48,977 nt of DNA. It comes from an uncultured Duodenibacillus sp. GTDB taxonomy: Bacteria > Pseudomonadota > Gammaproteobacteria > Burkholderiales > Burkholderiaceae_F. A program made the translations under genes and the position numbers. This document shows, one piece after another, positions 22,044 to 29,844 of this stretch. The stretch's first letter is position 1. Every line of letters starts with the position of its first letter. The stretch covers positions 1-48,977 of the forward strand of contig CALXOY010000046.1 in the NCBI GenBank assembly GCA_944390145.1, written 5' to 3'. Under the pieces are notes generated by a model that was not told the origin of the DNA, did no database searches, and saw nothing but the letters and a program-made list of their open reading frames with translations.

Positions 22044-22559
22044 ATGCAAAAGATTGTGAATCTCTATCCCGCCGCCGGTGTCCCGGGGCAGGAAGTCAAT
22101 CCGCATAGCGCGGTTTACACGCCCTTTAACTACCTTAGCGACGGCACGGCCGCCGCAGGTTCTTTCGCCGTCCTCGGCACGAACGAGGACGAAGGCACGG
22201 GCGTTGTTTTCAATCTCGCGTCTGCCAAGGGCGAAGGCGCTGTGATCGGCCTTGTTGAGCGCACCTTTACCGGCGCTCTGATGCCTGATGAGGATGGCAC
22301 GCTGGTTTATCCGAAGGGCGCCGAACTCACGATTGCCGTTCGTGGCGATTACTACGTGGCGGCTACCGGTGCGGCAACGGTCGGACAGGCCGTTTTGTGC
22401 GACCCGGCCACCGGCGAAGTGACCTACGGCGAGGCCGGTGCGGCCAATGACACCGGCTGGAAGGTGCTCACCGCCGCCGAAGCCAAAGGCGACATCATCA
22501 TCATTTCCAATCGCGGCGTTTCCGTGGCTCCCGCCGCCGCGCCTGGCGTTGGTGGCTAA
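22044..22559 (+). CDS. Head decoration / structural cement protein
   Basis: A 171-residue beta-rich, Gly/Ala-rich protein (AVLGTNEDEGTGVVFNLASA, DGTLVYPKGAELTIAVRGDY, ATVGQAVLCDPATGEVTYGE) of the type found between protease and major capsid genes. It probably stabilises the capsid surface. Short spacing to both neighbours. Confidence 0.8.
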   Translation: MQKIVNLYPAAGVPGQEVNPHSAVYTPFNYLSDGTAAAGSFAVLGTNEDEGTGVVFNLASAKGEGAVIGLVERTFTGALMPDEDGTLVYPKGAELTIAVRGDYYVAATGAATVGQAVLCDPATGEVTYGEAGAANDTGWKVLTAAEAKGDIIIISNRGVSVAPAAAPGVGG

Positions 22560-22573
22560 CAGGGGGTTAGATC

Positions 22574-23629
22574 ATGAATCAGGACATTCAAAAGCTTAAG
22601 GAACTGGGCATCAGCTCCTATTTCGACATCAAGCTGATGCCGCACCACTTTGAAGGCGACCGTGTGGTGACCGACTACCGCGCAATCGCTCAAGACGCGG
22701 CAATGCAGACCGTTCCGAATGTTGGCGTCCCTGCCGCGTTCGTGACCTACCTCGACCCGCAGATCACCTCGATTCTGTTTGCCGTCAAGAACGCTACGCG
22801 CCTGTTCGGTGAGACGAAGAAGGGTTCGTGGGTCGATCAGTTCATGAACTTCCCGGTTGAAGAAATCACGGGCGACGTGACGCCGTACAGTGATTTCGCA
22901 AATGGCGTTTCCGCTTCGGTGAACTACGAGTTCCCGAGCCGTCAGAACTTCCTTTTCCAGACCTCGCTGAAGTACGGTCTGCGCGAACAGGAAACGGCCG
23001 CTCAGGCTCGTCTTGACTACGCAGGCGCCAAACAGCGTGCCGCTGCCGAAATCATTGCCCGTGCGCATAACCGCTTCTACTTGTTTGGCGTTGCCAACAA
23101 GCAGATTTACGGTGCACTCAATGATCCCAACTTGAACGAGTCTGACACGCCGATTTCGGTGAACTCGCAGACGACTTGGGAAGGCAAGGCCGCCGATCAG
23201 GGCAATGCCGCCACGATTTCGAACGTGCTGTTTAACGACATTGCGAAGCTCGTGACGGTGCTCATGGGTCGAAATGCGGGCAACGTCGATCAGACGACGC
23301 CCATGGTGCTTGCCGTGGCGTCCGACCGGTACAACTACCTGTCTATGCCGAACTCCTTCGGCCTGACGGTGTTTGACCTGCTCAAGAACAACTATCCCAA
23401 CATGACGGTGATTCAGCTCCCCGAGCTGTCTACCGAATCCGGTTCGATGCTCTATCTCACTGTGCCCGAGCTGATGGGTGAGCCGACCGTCGAAAATGCG
23501 TACTCTGAAAAGATGCGCTTCGGCAACGTTGAAACCTATTCCACCTCGTGGGTGCAGAAGGCATTCGGCGGCACTTGGGGTTGCGTGGTTCGCCGTCCTA
23601 ACTTGGTGGCAACGATGACGGGCATCTAA
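22574..23629 (+). CDS. Major capsid protein (DUF2184 family)
   Basis: A 351-residue protein of the DUF2184 major capsid group: YLDPQITSILFAVKNATRLF, DFANGVSASVNYEFPSRQNF, LREQETAAQARLDYAGAKQR, PMVLAVASDRYNYLSMPNSF, WVQKAFGGTWGCVVRRPNLV. It is expected to adopt the HK97 fold. It follows the decoration protein and is followed by an intrinsic terminator, which fits its need for high expression. Confidence 0.92.
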   Translation: MNQDIQKLKELGISSYFDIKLMPHHFEGDRVVTDYRAIAQDAAMQTVPNVGVPAAFVTYLDPQITSILFAVKNATRLFGETKKGSWVDQFMNFPVEEITGDVTPYSDFANGVSASVNYEFPSRQNFLFQTSLKYGLREQETAAQARLDYAGAKQRAAAEIIARAHNRFYLFGVANKQIYGALNDPNLNESDTPISVNSQTTWEGKAADQGNAATISNVLFNDIAKLVTVLMGRNAGNVDQTTPMVLAVASDRYNYLSMPNSFGLTVFDLLKNNYPNMTVIQLPELSTESGSMLYLTVPELMGEPTVENAYSEKMRFGNVETYSTSWVQKAFGGTWGCVVRRPNLVATMTGI

Positions 23630-23662
23630 CCCGTTTGCGAGCGGCTTGACCGCTCATGTGCT

Positions 23663-23704
23663 GGGCAGGGGGGAAATTTGTCGTCCCCCTGCCCTAACTC
23701 TTTT
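23663..23704 (+). terminator. Terminator after the major capsid gene
   Basis: GGGCAGGGGG (23663-23672) pairs with CCCCCTGCCC (23685-23694), then TAACTCTTTT. It probably lowers expression of downstream genes relative to the capsid. Confidence 0.65.
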
Positions 23705-23715
23705 GAGGTTAAAAA

Positions 23716-24210
23716 ATGGCTGGTACTACTGAAAATCCCGTCCGCCGTCGCGGACGCAGAAAGAACATTGAAATCGCCGAAACCGCGCAAGTCGTGGGTT
23801 CGACGATGGAACAAGCCCCGCAGATTGAGGAAAGCGGCGAGACAATCGCTATCGCGTGCTCCCTGCCTTTTGGGCTTCGCTTTACGGACATTCCCAACGG
23901 CAAGGGCGGCACGAAGACCGTCGTTTTGCCGGGCGTGAATCAGGCGCTCAAGGGAAAGAAAACCGGCACTTTGGCACTGCCGGGCAACGCCATTTGCGTG
24001 ACCATGCCGAAAGCAGACTGGGAAGCGCTTGTGAGAATTCACGGTAAGGAGGTTGCTTTCACCGGCCGCAACGGCGCAATGCCCTGCATTTGGCCGGTCG
24101 GCGACCTGAAAGGCTTTCACGCGGCAGAAAGCGAGATTGCCGAAATGAAACACGGCCTTGAGCCGATCAATCCCGAGGCTGTCGGGGTTAGAGAAACGAA
24201 GGGAGACTAA
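23716..24210 (+). CDS. Hypothetical head-region protein, 164 residues
   Basis: It starts MAGTTENPVRRRGRRKNIEI with a very basic N-terminus, then a beta-rich part (GETIAIACSLPFGLRFTDIP, VTMPKADWEALVRIHGKEVA). It lies between the capsid and DUF4054 genes, where many phages carry a small uncharacterised structural gene. I recognise no named family. Confidence 0.65.
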   Translation: MAGTTENPVRRRGRRKNIEIAETAQVVGSTMEQAPQIEESGETIAIACSLPFGLRFTDIPNGKGGTKTVVLPGVNQALKGKKTGTLALPGNAICVTMPKADWEALVRIHGKEVAFTGRNGAMPCIWPVGDLKGFHAAESEIAEMKHGLEPINPEAVGVRETKGD

Positions 24211-24212
24211 CC

Positions 24213-24635
24213 ATGCGGCAGGCCACGATGACGCCTTTTGAGCTGGACATTTCAAGTTTCCGCGCGGCCTATCCGGGCTTGACGGAAGCCAAAATCAGCG
24301 ACGAAGAGTTAGAAACTCTTTGGGCAAGCATCATGGCCTTGCTTGGTGACGGCGAAGGCAATTTCCCATACCCGAAGGCCACGATCAAAGCGATTTTGTA
24401 CGCGGCCTTATGCCACTTGGCAACGCTTCACACAAACGGCATGGATCAGCCGGGGCGCATTGCCTCGGCAACCGAAGGCAGTGTGTCAACCAGCTTCGAT
24501 TTCATCAAGACAAATTCGGAAGTCGGCGATTGGTGGATGCAGACAAAATGCGGTGCGCTGTTTTGGATGATGACAAAGCGCTACCGCGTCGGATGCCGAT
24601 TCTATGGCGGCTCGAACTTTCATCCGTGGGGTTGA
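24213..24635 (+). CDS. Head-tail connector, DUF4054 type
   Basis: A 140-residue protein with the DUF4054 pattern: F(R)AAYP near residue 17, LLGDGEGNFPYPKATIKAIL, YAALCHLATLHTNG, GRIASATEGSVSTSFDF and the C-terminal GALFWMMTKRYRVGCRFYGG. Such proteins sit below the portal as adaptors. It follows the previous gene by two bases. Confidence 0.85.
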   Translation: MRQATMTPFELDISSFRAAYPGLTEAKISDEELETLWASIMALLGDGEGNFPYPKATIKAILYAALCHLATLHTNGMDQPGRIASATEGSVSTSFDFIKTNSEVGDWWMQTKCGALFWMMTKRYRVGCRFYGGSNFHPWG

Positions 24636-24638
24636 TGC

Positions 24639-25247
24639 ATGGCGACGGTGCGCGTGAAAGCTGACTTGGGCGAGCTGAACAAGCTGATGAAGCAAATTGC
24701 GCCGCGCCTGAAAATCAAAGTCGGGATCATCGACAACCCTGATGTTGCGGAATACGCGGCATACAACGAATTCGGCTGGGTGCAAAAGGTGACCGGCGCG
24801 CAAGCGGCTTACTTGAGCGGTGCGCTAGGGCACGACGTGAAAACGCGGGGCATGAAAAACGCTCCTATCAAGCCAGGCTACACCCTTATGAGTCCGCCGC
24901 GTCCGTTCCTACGTGCTACGGCTCGCGATTGCGCGGACAAGTGGCACGAGACGATTAAACGGGGCGTCCAAAAACTGGGCGTTACGAAACTGCCGCAGGT
25001 GGCCGAAATGATCGGCCGACAAGCGCAAGTGGACGTTCAAGAGACGATCAAAAACAACGGCACGAGTAAAGAGCGGTTCCCGGATCGAAGCCCGCTCACG
25101 CTTGAGCTGTACAAGCGTTCCGAGGCATTAACTGCGAGCGGGCGCAAAAGAAAAATGGCCGCAGGTGCAGGCGCGACGCGCAAAAAAGCGTTGCTTAACT
25201 CCGGCGTGATGCATAAAACGATCGGTTACCGAATAGAACAAGGCTAG
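24639..25247 (+). CDS. HK97-gp10-like neck/tail completion protein
   Basis: A 202-residue protein. VKVGIIDNPDVAEYAAYNEF-type start, SPPRPFLRATARDCADKWHE, and MHKTIGYRIEQG at the end are typical of the gp10/tail-completion group that joins head and tail. Context (after DUF4054) agrees. Confidence 0.8.
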   Translation: MATVRVKADLGELNKLMKQIAPRLKIKVGIIDNPDVAEYAAYNEFGWVQKVTGAQAAYLSGALGHDVKTRGMKNAPIKPGYTLMSPPRPFLRATARDCADKWHETIKRGVQKLGVTKLPQVAEMIGRQAQVDVQETIKNNGTSKERFPDRSPLTLELYKRSEALTASGRKRKMAAGAGATRKKALLNSGVMHKTIGYRIEQG

Positions 25248-25249
25248 TA

Positions 25250-25939
25250 ATGAACGACGCAGCAAGAAAACTTGGACGCGCGTATTTGCTGGGCTTTGCG
25301 TTTGCGAAGGGATCGACCTGCCGACTCGCGCAAGACAGCGATGAGGATGAAAGCAAAGATGTTAAGTTTCGGACGCTTGACAATGGGGCGGTCATCGCAA
25401 TCAAGGGCGACGAGATTGTCGGCGGAGCAGGCTCAAGCGTGGGGACAGACAAACTGCCAACGTTCGAGTTCTTTGCTTCGGCTGAAGAGCGGAAGGGGCA
25501 GAGCTTCACAAAGACCGTCCGTCAGTATGCGGAACAACATCTGAAGCCAGTTGTCGAGGCGCTTAGGTTCCCCAAGGGAATGCCGGAAGACTGCGAACGA
25601 ATTGCGATGGGCACGAAGCAAATCCGCGAGCTTGCGTCTCACATGAACGGCGATAAGGCGAAAGTCCTTCCGTATATCGCTGACGTCTATCGGAGAGGGA
25701 CCTTTAGAGGCGAACGTGATGAAAAGCATCCTAACGACTTCGCTAGTGTCATCTATACGACTGCGAATGTCTCGATAGATGGGGAAACTTATCGTGTTGA
25801 GCTTGTCTCTAAAAAGAGATCAATACCGCTTAAGCCAGAAGGAACCCCATATCTTCAGTATGGTATTTCAAAGGCTGATACGGTCGAAGATGGAAAGCCT
25901 CGATCGTGTTATGAGTTCCTTGAGGTTAGGCTCTTGTAG
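25250..25939 (+). CDS. Unrecognised 229-residue protein in the neck region
   Basis: It is not part of the standard neck set. The N-terminal part has LGRAYLLGFAFAKGSTCRLA; the C-terminal half has a compact alpha/beta look (GTKQIRELASHMNGDKAKVL, PYIADVYRRGTFRGERDE, VIYTTANVSIDGETYRVELV). The latter reminds me of the small RNase-like PBECR/LPD domains often fused or added to phage structural genes, but I cannot assign it. It is followed by a large GC hairpin and a tiny membrane gene, so this segment (25250-26217) looks like inserted cargo. The last third of the gene appears less GC-rich than its surroundings. Confidence 0.65.
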   Translation: MNDAARKLGRAYLLGFAFAKGSTCRLAQDSDEDESKDVKFRTLDNGAVIAIKGDEIVGGAGSSVGTDKLPTFEFFASAEERKGQSFTKTVRQYAEQHLKPVVEALRFPKGMPEDCERIAMGTKQIRELASHMNGDKAKVLPYIADVYRRGTFRGERDEKHPNDFASVIYTTANVSIDGETYRVELVSKKRSIPLKPEGTPYLQYGISKADTVEDGKPRSCYEFLEVRLL

Positions 25940-25949
25940 TTACAAAGAA

Positions 25950-25995
25950 GCCCCGCAGCGACATCCCTACTCCCGAAGCAGGGGCCTTGCGGGGC
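25950..25995. terminator. Large hairpin after the cargo gene
   Basis: GCCCCGCA (25950-25957) pairs with TGCGGGGC (25988-25995), with an inner CCCT/AGGG pairing. No T run follows on the plus strand. The outer stem is like those of the terminators at 34206 and 36660. Confidence 0.45.
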
Positions 25996-26073
25996 CATCA
26001 ACGGGCGGCTCATCACCGTCCGGCTATCTTTGTTGCCTTTATTTTAAGGCAAAACTGCTCGTGACTCAACCAA

Positions 26074-26217
26074 ATGACAAAAGACGGCGACTTACCGCTT
26101 TGTGAACGACTGTTTCGGTGGGTGCTGTACTTCAGCCTTTGTGCAGCCTCGTTGTCCATGGTTGTGTTGCTGATTGGTTACGTCGTCCACTGTTTGACGC
26201 AGTGGGGATTGATTTAG
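26074..26217 (+). CDS. 47-residue membrane protein
   Basis: It starts MTKDGDLPLCERLFRWVLYF and consists mainly of one or two hydrophobic stretches (CAASLSMVVLLIGYVV). The ribosome site is weak. It is similar in size and layout to the small membrane protein at 34266-34448, which also follows a terminator of the same stem type. I recognise no family. Confidence 0.4.
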   Translation: MTKDGDLPLCERLFRWVLYFSLCAASLSMVVLLIGYVVHCLTQWGLI

Positions 26218-26228
26218 AGGGGAAAGAG

Positions 26229-26672
26229 ATGGGCTTAAACCTTCACCACATTGTCCGCGGCGCGATCAATGCGGTTAATCCCGACGTGACAGTGCAAATT
26301 CTGCGCTCGGCTGGATCGAAGCCAGACGAAAGCGGCTTTGCCGTGCCTTCGTTTGATCGGCTGTACGACGTTCCGACGCAAATTCAAAGCGAAGGCGACG
26401 CGGCGCTTTTTCACGCCGACATGGCGGGCGCAAACACAGTGGTGCGCCGCATCTACCTGTACACGCCGAAGGCGCGTGATGAGCAACCGGCAGGCATTTG
26501 GAGGCCATTGGCACGCAGCGGCGATTACATCGTGCAGGAGGACGGCACGACGTGGCTAGTGAGCGCTGTCATCGAAAATTTCGCGGGCGTCCATTGGCTT
26601 TGTGTGCGCGCCACCTTGCAAGTGAATCCGCCCAAGGGCGTGGAGTACTGCAAATGTCCCTGCAACATTTAG
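26229..26672 (+). CDS. Hypothetical tail-completion-region protein, 147 residues
   Basis: It starts MGLNLHHIVRGAINAVNPDV after GAGGGGAAAG. Beta-rich with YDVPTQIQSEGDAALFHADM and TWLVSAVIENFAGVHWLCVR; ends in a Cys pair (EYCKCPCNI). In related myophage clusters a protein of this size stands between the gp10-like and LIC_12616-like neck proteins. A longer frame from 26118 has no ribosome site. Confidence 0.7.
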   Translation: MGLNLHHIVRGAINAVNPDVTVQILRSAGSKPDESGFAVPSFDRLYDVPTQIQSEGDAALFHADMAGANTVVRRIYLYTPKARDEQPAGIWRPLARSGDYIVQEDGTTWLVSAVIENFAGVHWLCVRATLQVNPPKGVEYCKCPCNI

Positions 26673-27238
26673 AGTCGCCGCCCCCATACGGCGAGACGCT
26701 ATCCGACGAGCGAATCTATCAGGCGCTTAAGGATTTCGAATTGATGCTTTTTCAGCCGCAAATCGCGGCTGATTGCATTTATGCGGGCTATCAAAACGAC
26801 TTGTCTCTGCCCGCAGAAACAAACGAGTATGTGATTAATACGATCATCAGCCACATTGAGCACGGCACGCCGCTAGTGCGCTATGAGCAAAACGGCGACG
26901 CCATGACGGCAGTCGTGCTGAAAACCGAAGAGCTGGTGATTCAGGTTGATTGCTACTCGGATCATCCCGAAGCCGCGCGGCTTAGGTGCGAAAGCTTGAG
27001 CGCAGTCGCTCGCACGCCTATGGCCGTTGATTTCATGCGGCAGTACCAGATTTCAAGTTTGTACGCATCAACGCCCCGCAATACGACGGTCGTTGTTGAT
27101 GCCGATCAGTACGTCCAACGGTGGACGGCTGAAATACACCTTTCTTATACGCACAGGGTCGCGCTGAACGTTGACAGCTTCGCCGCAGTGGATGCGACGA
27201 TTGCAAATGTTGACGTGAGGTATCCGCCCGACAAATGA
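26654..27238 (+). CDS. Neck terminator protein, LIC_12616-like
   Basis: A 194-residue protein. It shows the usual pattern of this group: a 90-residue N-terminal helical region, then LVRYEQNGDAMTAVVLKTEE and the C-terminal WTAEIHLSYTHRVALNVDSF. It probably caps the tail tube and joins it to the head. It overlaps the upstream gene by 19 bases and precedes the sheath gene. Confidence 0.75.
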   Translation: MSLQHLESPPPYGETLSDERIYQALKDFELMLFQPQIAADCIYAGYQNDLSLPAETNEYVINTIISHIEHGTPLVRYEQNGDAMTAVVLKTEELVIQVDCYSDHPEAARLRCESLSAVARTPMAVDFMRQYQISSLYASTPRNTTVVVDADQYVQRWTAEIHLSYTHRVALNVDSFAAVDATIANVDVRYPPDK

Positions 27239-27247
27239 GGATAAAAA

Positions 27248-28750
27248 ATGTCTCTACCTGCATCGAGAATTGTTTCTGTCAGTTCGCGAGTTTTGAGCGG
27301 CGGCGCCAGCGACCTTGAAACGAACGGCATGCTCCTGACGAAAAGCCAGCTTATCCCGTCCGGTCAGCCCGCAATGATCTTTTCTAGCGCCTCCGAAGTG
27401 GCGGACATGTTTGGCGCGCAATCGGTCGAAGCGTCTTTCGCACAGCAATACTTCACCGGGTGCAAGAATCAGCAACGCGCAGTCCGCACGCTGGTTATCG
27501 GCCGCCGTATTGCTGAAAACGCCCCCGCCTGGATTCGCGGCGGTGCCGTAAAGGCCGACCTCGCAGGCTTTCAGACCGTTTCCGACGGCGTGATGAAAAT
27601 CACGGTCAACGCCGAAGAAAAGACCGTTTCCGCGCTTGATCTTTCGGAAGCCACTTCGCTTTCGGAAGTGGCCGAAAAGGTCGCTACGGCTATCGGCGGC
27701 GTCACCGGCGCTTACGACAGCGAACTGGGCATGTTTACCTTTACGACTGAAACGACCGGCGTCAATGCAACGGTTGAGTTTGCCGAAGCGGGCGAAGGCG
27801 GCACGGATTTGGCCGAAATGCTTTGTCTCACGCAGGACGAAGGCGCCGTTCTCTCGCAGGGCGTTGACGCCGAAACCGAAGCGCAGACGATGGATGCGAT
27901 TTGCACCGTCACGCGCAATTGGGTTGGCTTCACCACCGCTTGGGAAGCCGAACAGGCCGAAGTCGAGGCGCTTGCGGCGTGGACGGACGGCACGGGCGAC
28001 GACTATGTTTATGTGCCGTGGTCAACCGATGAAAGCATGTGCAACCAGCTCACGCAGAGCGCAACCATTGGCGCCGCGCTGGTCGATAAGTACAACTGCA
28101 CCGGTATGGTTTATGGCGGCCTGCAGTATGCGGCCTTTGTGCTCGCAGTCGGCGCTTCTATCGCTTGGAACCGCACGCAGGGGATGAAAGTTTGGTTTGC
28201 CAAGAGCGCCAGCGGTATGACGCCCAACGTCGTGGATGAATCGGTGGCGAATGCCCTTGAGGCCATTCGCGTGAGCTACTTCGGCGAGTTTGCGACCCGC
28301 AACGATGATTTCCAATTTTTCAACCGCGGCACGCTTGCGAGCGACTACTACGGCTTCTTTGACGTGCTGTATGGCTCGATCTATCTGCGCAACGCGATTC
28401 AGGTCAGCTGCATGAGCGGCTTTGAGCGCACCAATCGCACGCCGTACAACGCGCGCGGCGAGGCGCTGATTCGTGCGTGGTGCCAAGACCCGATCAATCG
28501 GTGCAAGGAAAACGGCGTGATTGATGAAGGGCTGGAACTCAACGAAAGCCAGCGCGCGCAACTGATGCAAGACCTTGGCGACGATGCCGAGACGGCCATT
28601 CAGGACTTGGCCACGAAGGGCTATTGGATCGGCGTTTCGATGCCGGACGCCGCAGGCCGCGTTAACCGCGAATCGCCTGTAGTGACTATCGTCTATGCCT
28701 ATGCTAGCTCATGCCAATCGCTTGAGTGCGAAGTAGTGACGGTTATTTAA
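27248..28750 (+). CDS. Tail sheath protein (DUF3383 family)
   Basis: A 500-residue protein, the contractile sheath. Family blocks: SGGASDLETNGMLLTKSQLI, SSASEVADMFGAQSVEASFA, NWVGFTTAWEAEQAEVEALA, NDDFQFFNRGTLASDYYGFF, MSGFERTNRTPYNARGEALI. Its presence defines a myovirus-type tail. Normal length. The short spacer to the next gene contains a terminator-like hairpin. Confidence 0.92.
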   Translation: MSLPASRIVSVSSRVLSGGASDLETNGMLLTKSQLIPSGQPAMIFSSASEVADMFGAQSVEASFAQQYFTGCKNQQRAVRTLVIGRRIAENAPAWIRGGAVKADLAGFQTVSDGVMKITVNAEEKTVSALDLSEATSLSEVAEKVATAIGGVTGAYDSELGMFTFTTETTGVNATVEFAEAGEGGTDLAEMLCLTQDEGAVLSQGVDAETEAQTMDAICTVTRNWVGFTTAWEAEQAEVEALAAWTDGTGDDYVYVPWSTDESMCNQLTQSATIGAALVDKYNCTGMVYGGLQYAAFVLAVGASIAWNRTQGMKVWFAKSASGMTPNVVDESVANALEAIRVSYFGEFATRNDDFQFFNRGTLASDYYGFFDVLYGSIYLRNAIQVSCMSGFERTNRTPYNARGEALIRAWCQDPINRCKENGVIDEGLELNESQRAQLMQDLGDDAETAIQDLATKGYWIGVSMPDAAGRVNRESPVVTIVYAYASSCQSLECEVVTVI

Positions 28751-28761
28751 TGATTTTGTAT

Positions 28762-28786
28762 AGCCCTGCACGGTCGGGGCTTTTTC
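28762..28786 (+). terminator. Short terminator between sheath and tube genes
   Basis: AGCCC (28762-28766) pairs with GGGCT (28777-28781) and is followed by T5. It is probably partial, since the tube gene must also be made. Confidence 0.55.
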
Positions 28787-28799
28787 TTGGAGCTGGAAA

Positions 28800-29234
28800 A
28801 TGCCAAGTGCAATTCCCTTTGACGTTACTTCTGCAAATGCCGAACTGGTGCTTGCGGTTGATACGCTTTACCCGTCCGGCGTCGCGCTCGAACAGTTTTC
28901 GGTCGATAACGTCGCATCGTCGGAACCCATCGAGTTTGTCGAAACCCGCCGCGGTGTTGATGGCCATATGGTTGCGGGCGTCGTGAAAAACATTACCAGC
29001 GTGACCGTGACGCTTGAGGCTAATTCGCCGTCGCGCTCGGTGCTGGAATTCATCCGCGACTCGCAGAAAGCGAATGAACGCCCGTATGAATGCACCATGA
29101 CGATTTATCTGCCTGCAATCGGGCTTACAAAGCAGTTTGTGCGCGGCGTGCTCAAGAGCGGCGCCGCAATGCCCGGCGTGCAGCGCACCTTGCAGCCGAC
29201 CACTTGGGTATTTGACTTTGAAGAGGTGTTTTAA
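28800..29234 (+). CDS. Tail tube protein (DUF3277-like)
   Basis: A 144-residue beta-rich protein (PFDVTSANAELVLAVDTLYP, VDGHMVAGVVKNITSVTVTL, QRTLQPTTWVFDFEEVF) following the sheath, of the DUF3277 type. It forms the inner tube. Its stop overlaps the chaperone start. Confidence 0.85.
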   Translation: MPSAIPFDVTSANAELVLAVDTLYPSGVALEQFSVDNVASSEPIEFVETRRGVDGHMVAGVVKNITSVTVTLEANSPSRSVLEFIRDSQKANERPYECTMTIYLPAIGLTKQFVRGVLKSGAAMPGVQRTLQPTTWVFDFEEVF

Positions 29235-29647
29235 TGGCTAATGCGCAGACGATTGCGGTTGATGACGCTGGCAAAGAACGCAAATTCATCGTCAAGCGTA
29301 TGAACGCCCTGCAGGCGGAGGCGTGGATATACCGCGCCACGCTTGCGGTCGGCAAGAACATCGAAGACTTGAGCGCCGCGTTCAGTACCGGCGCAAGCGG
29401 CCTTCTGCAGGCGCTTTTGCGGGTGGACTACCGCGACGCAAAGCCTTTGCTCGATGACTTACTGGCATGTTGCTCGATTTGCGAAGGCGAAAGTGTGAAA
29501 AGCCTTTTGGGCAATGAATCGCTGGTTCAAAGCCCGCTGACTTTGATGCGCCTTCGTGTCGAGGCGGCAAAGCTGAACTTCGATTTTTTTTCAAATGGCG
29601 GCAAGTCCAATTTCCTAGACGCGCTCGGTTTGAACAAGACTGCGTAA
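29234..29647 (+). CDS. Tail assembly chaperone, unshifted product (G-like)
   Basis: A 137-residue protein (KFIVKRMNALQAEAWIYRAT, LQALLRVDYRDAKPLLDDLL) located between tube and tape-measure genes, where lambda has G/GT. Within codons 117-119 there is a run of eight T, read GAT TTT TTT TCA, that allows a -1 slip into the next frame. Confidence 0.85.
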   Translation: MANAQTIAVDDAGKERKFIVKRMNALQAEAWIYRATLAVGKNIEDLSAAFSTGASGLLQALLRVDYRDAKPLLDDLLACCSICEGESVKSLLGNESLVQSPLTLMRLRVEAAKLNFDFFSNGGKSNFLDALGLNKTA

Positions 29648-29844
29648 GAGTAAAAGGACTTGCAAGCTTGACCAACGTCCCGAAAATCTGCGGGGCGCTG
29701 GTTAGCGCGCGAATGGCGACGCTGGCGGAACTCAAAACGGTTTACACGCTCGAAGACGCTTTTATGCTCTTCGAGATTCTGCAAATCCAAAACTACAATG
29801 ATTGGGTGATTCAAGCCCAGTCCAAGGAAGAAATCAATGCTTGA
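29234..29844 (+). CDS. Frameshifted chaperone fusion (GT-like)
   Basis: A slip of -1 at T_TTT_TTT (29584-29590) continues in an open frame to the TGA at 29842-29844. It adds 84 residues that include SARMATLAELKTVYTLEDAF and MLFEILQIQNYNDWV, giving a fusion of about 203 residues. The added frame has no convincing independent start or ribosome site, so frameshifting is the natural way to express it. The TGA overlaps the tape-measure start. Confidence 0.75.
29584..29591 (+). promoter_or_regulatory. -1 ribosomal frameshift site
   Basis: Eight T in the phase T_TTT_TTT, the general X_XXY_YYZ form. Both tRNAs can re-pair after slipping. It is used for the chaperone pair above. Confidence 0.65.
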
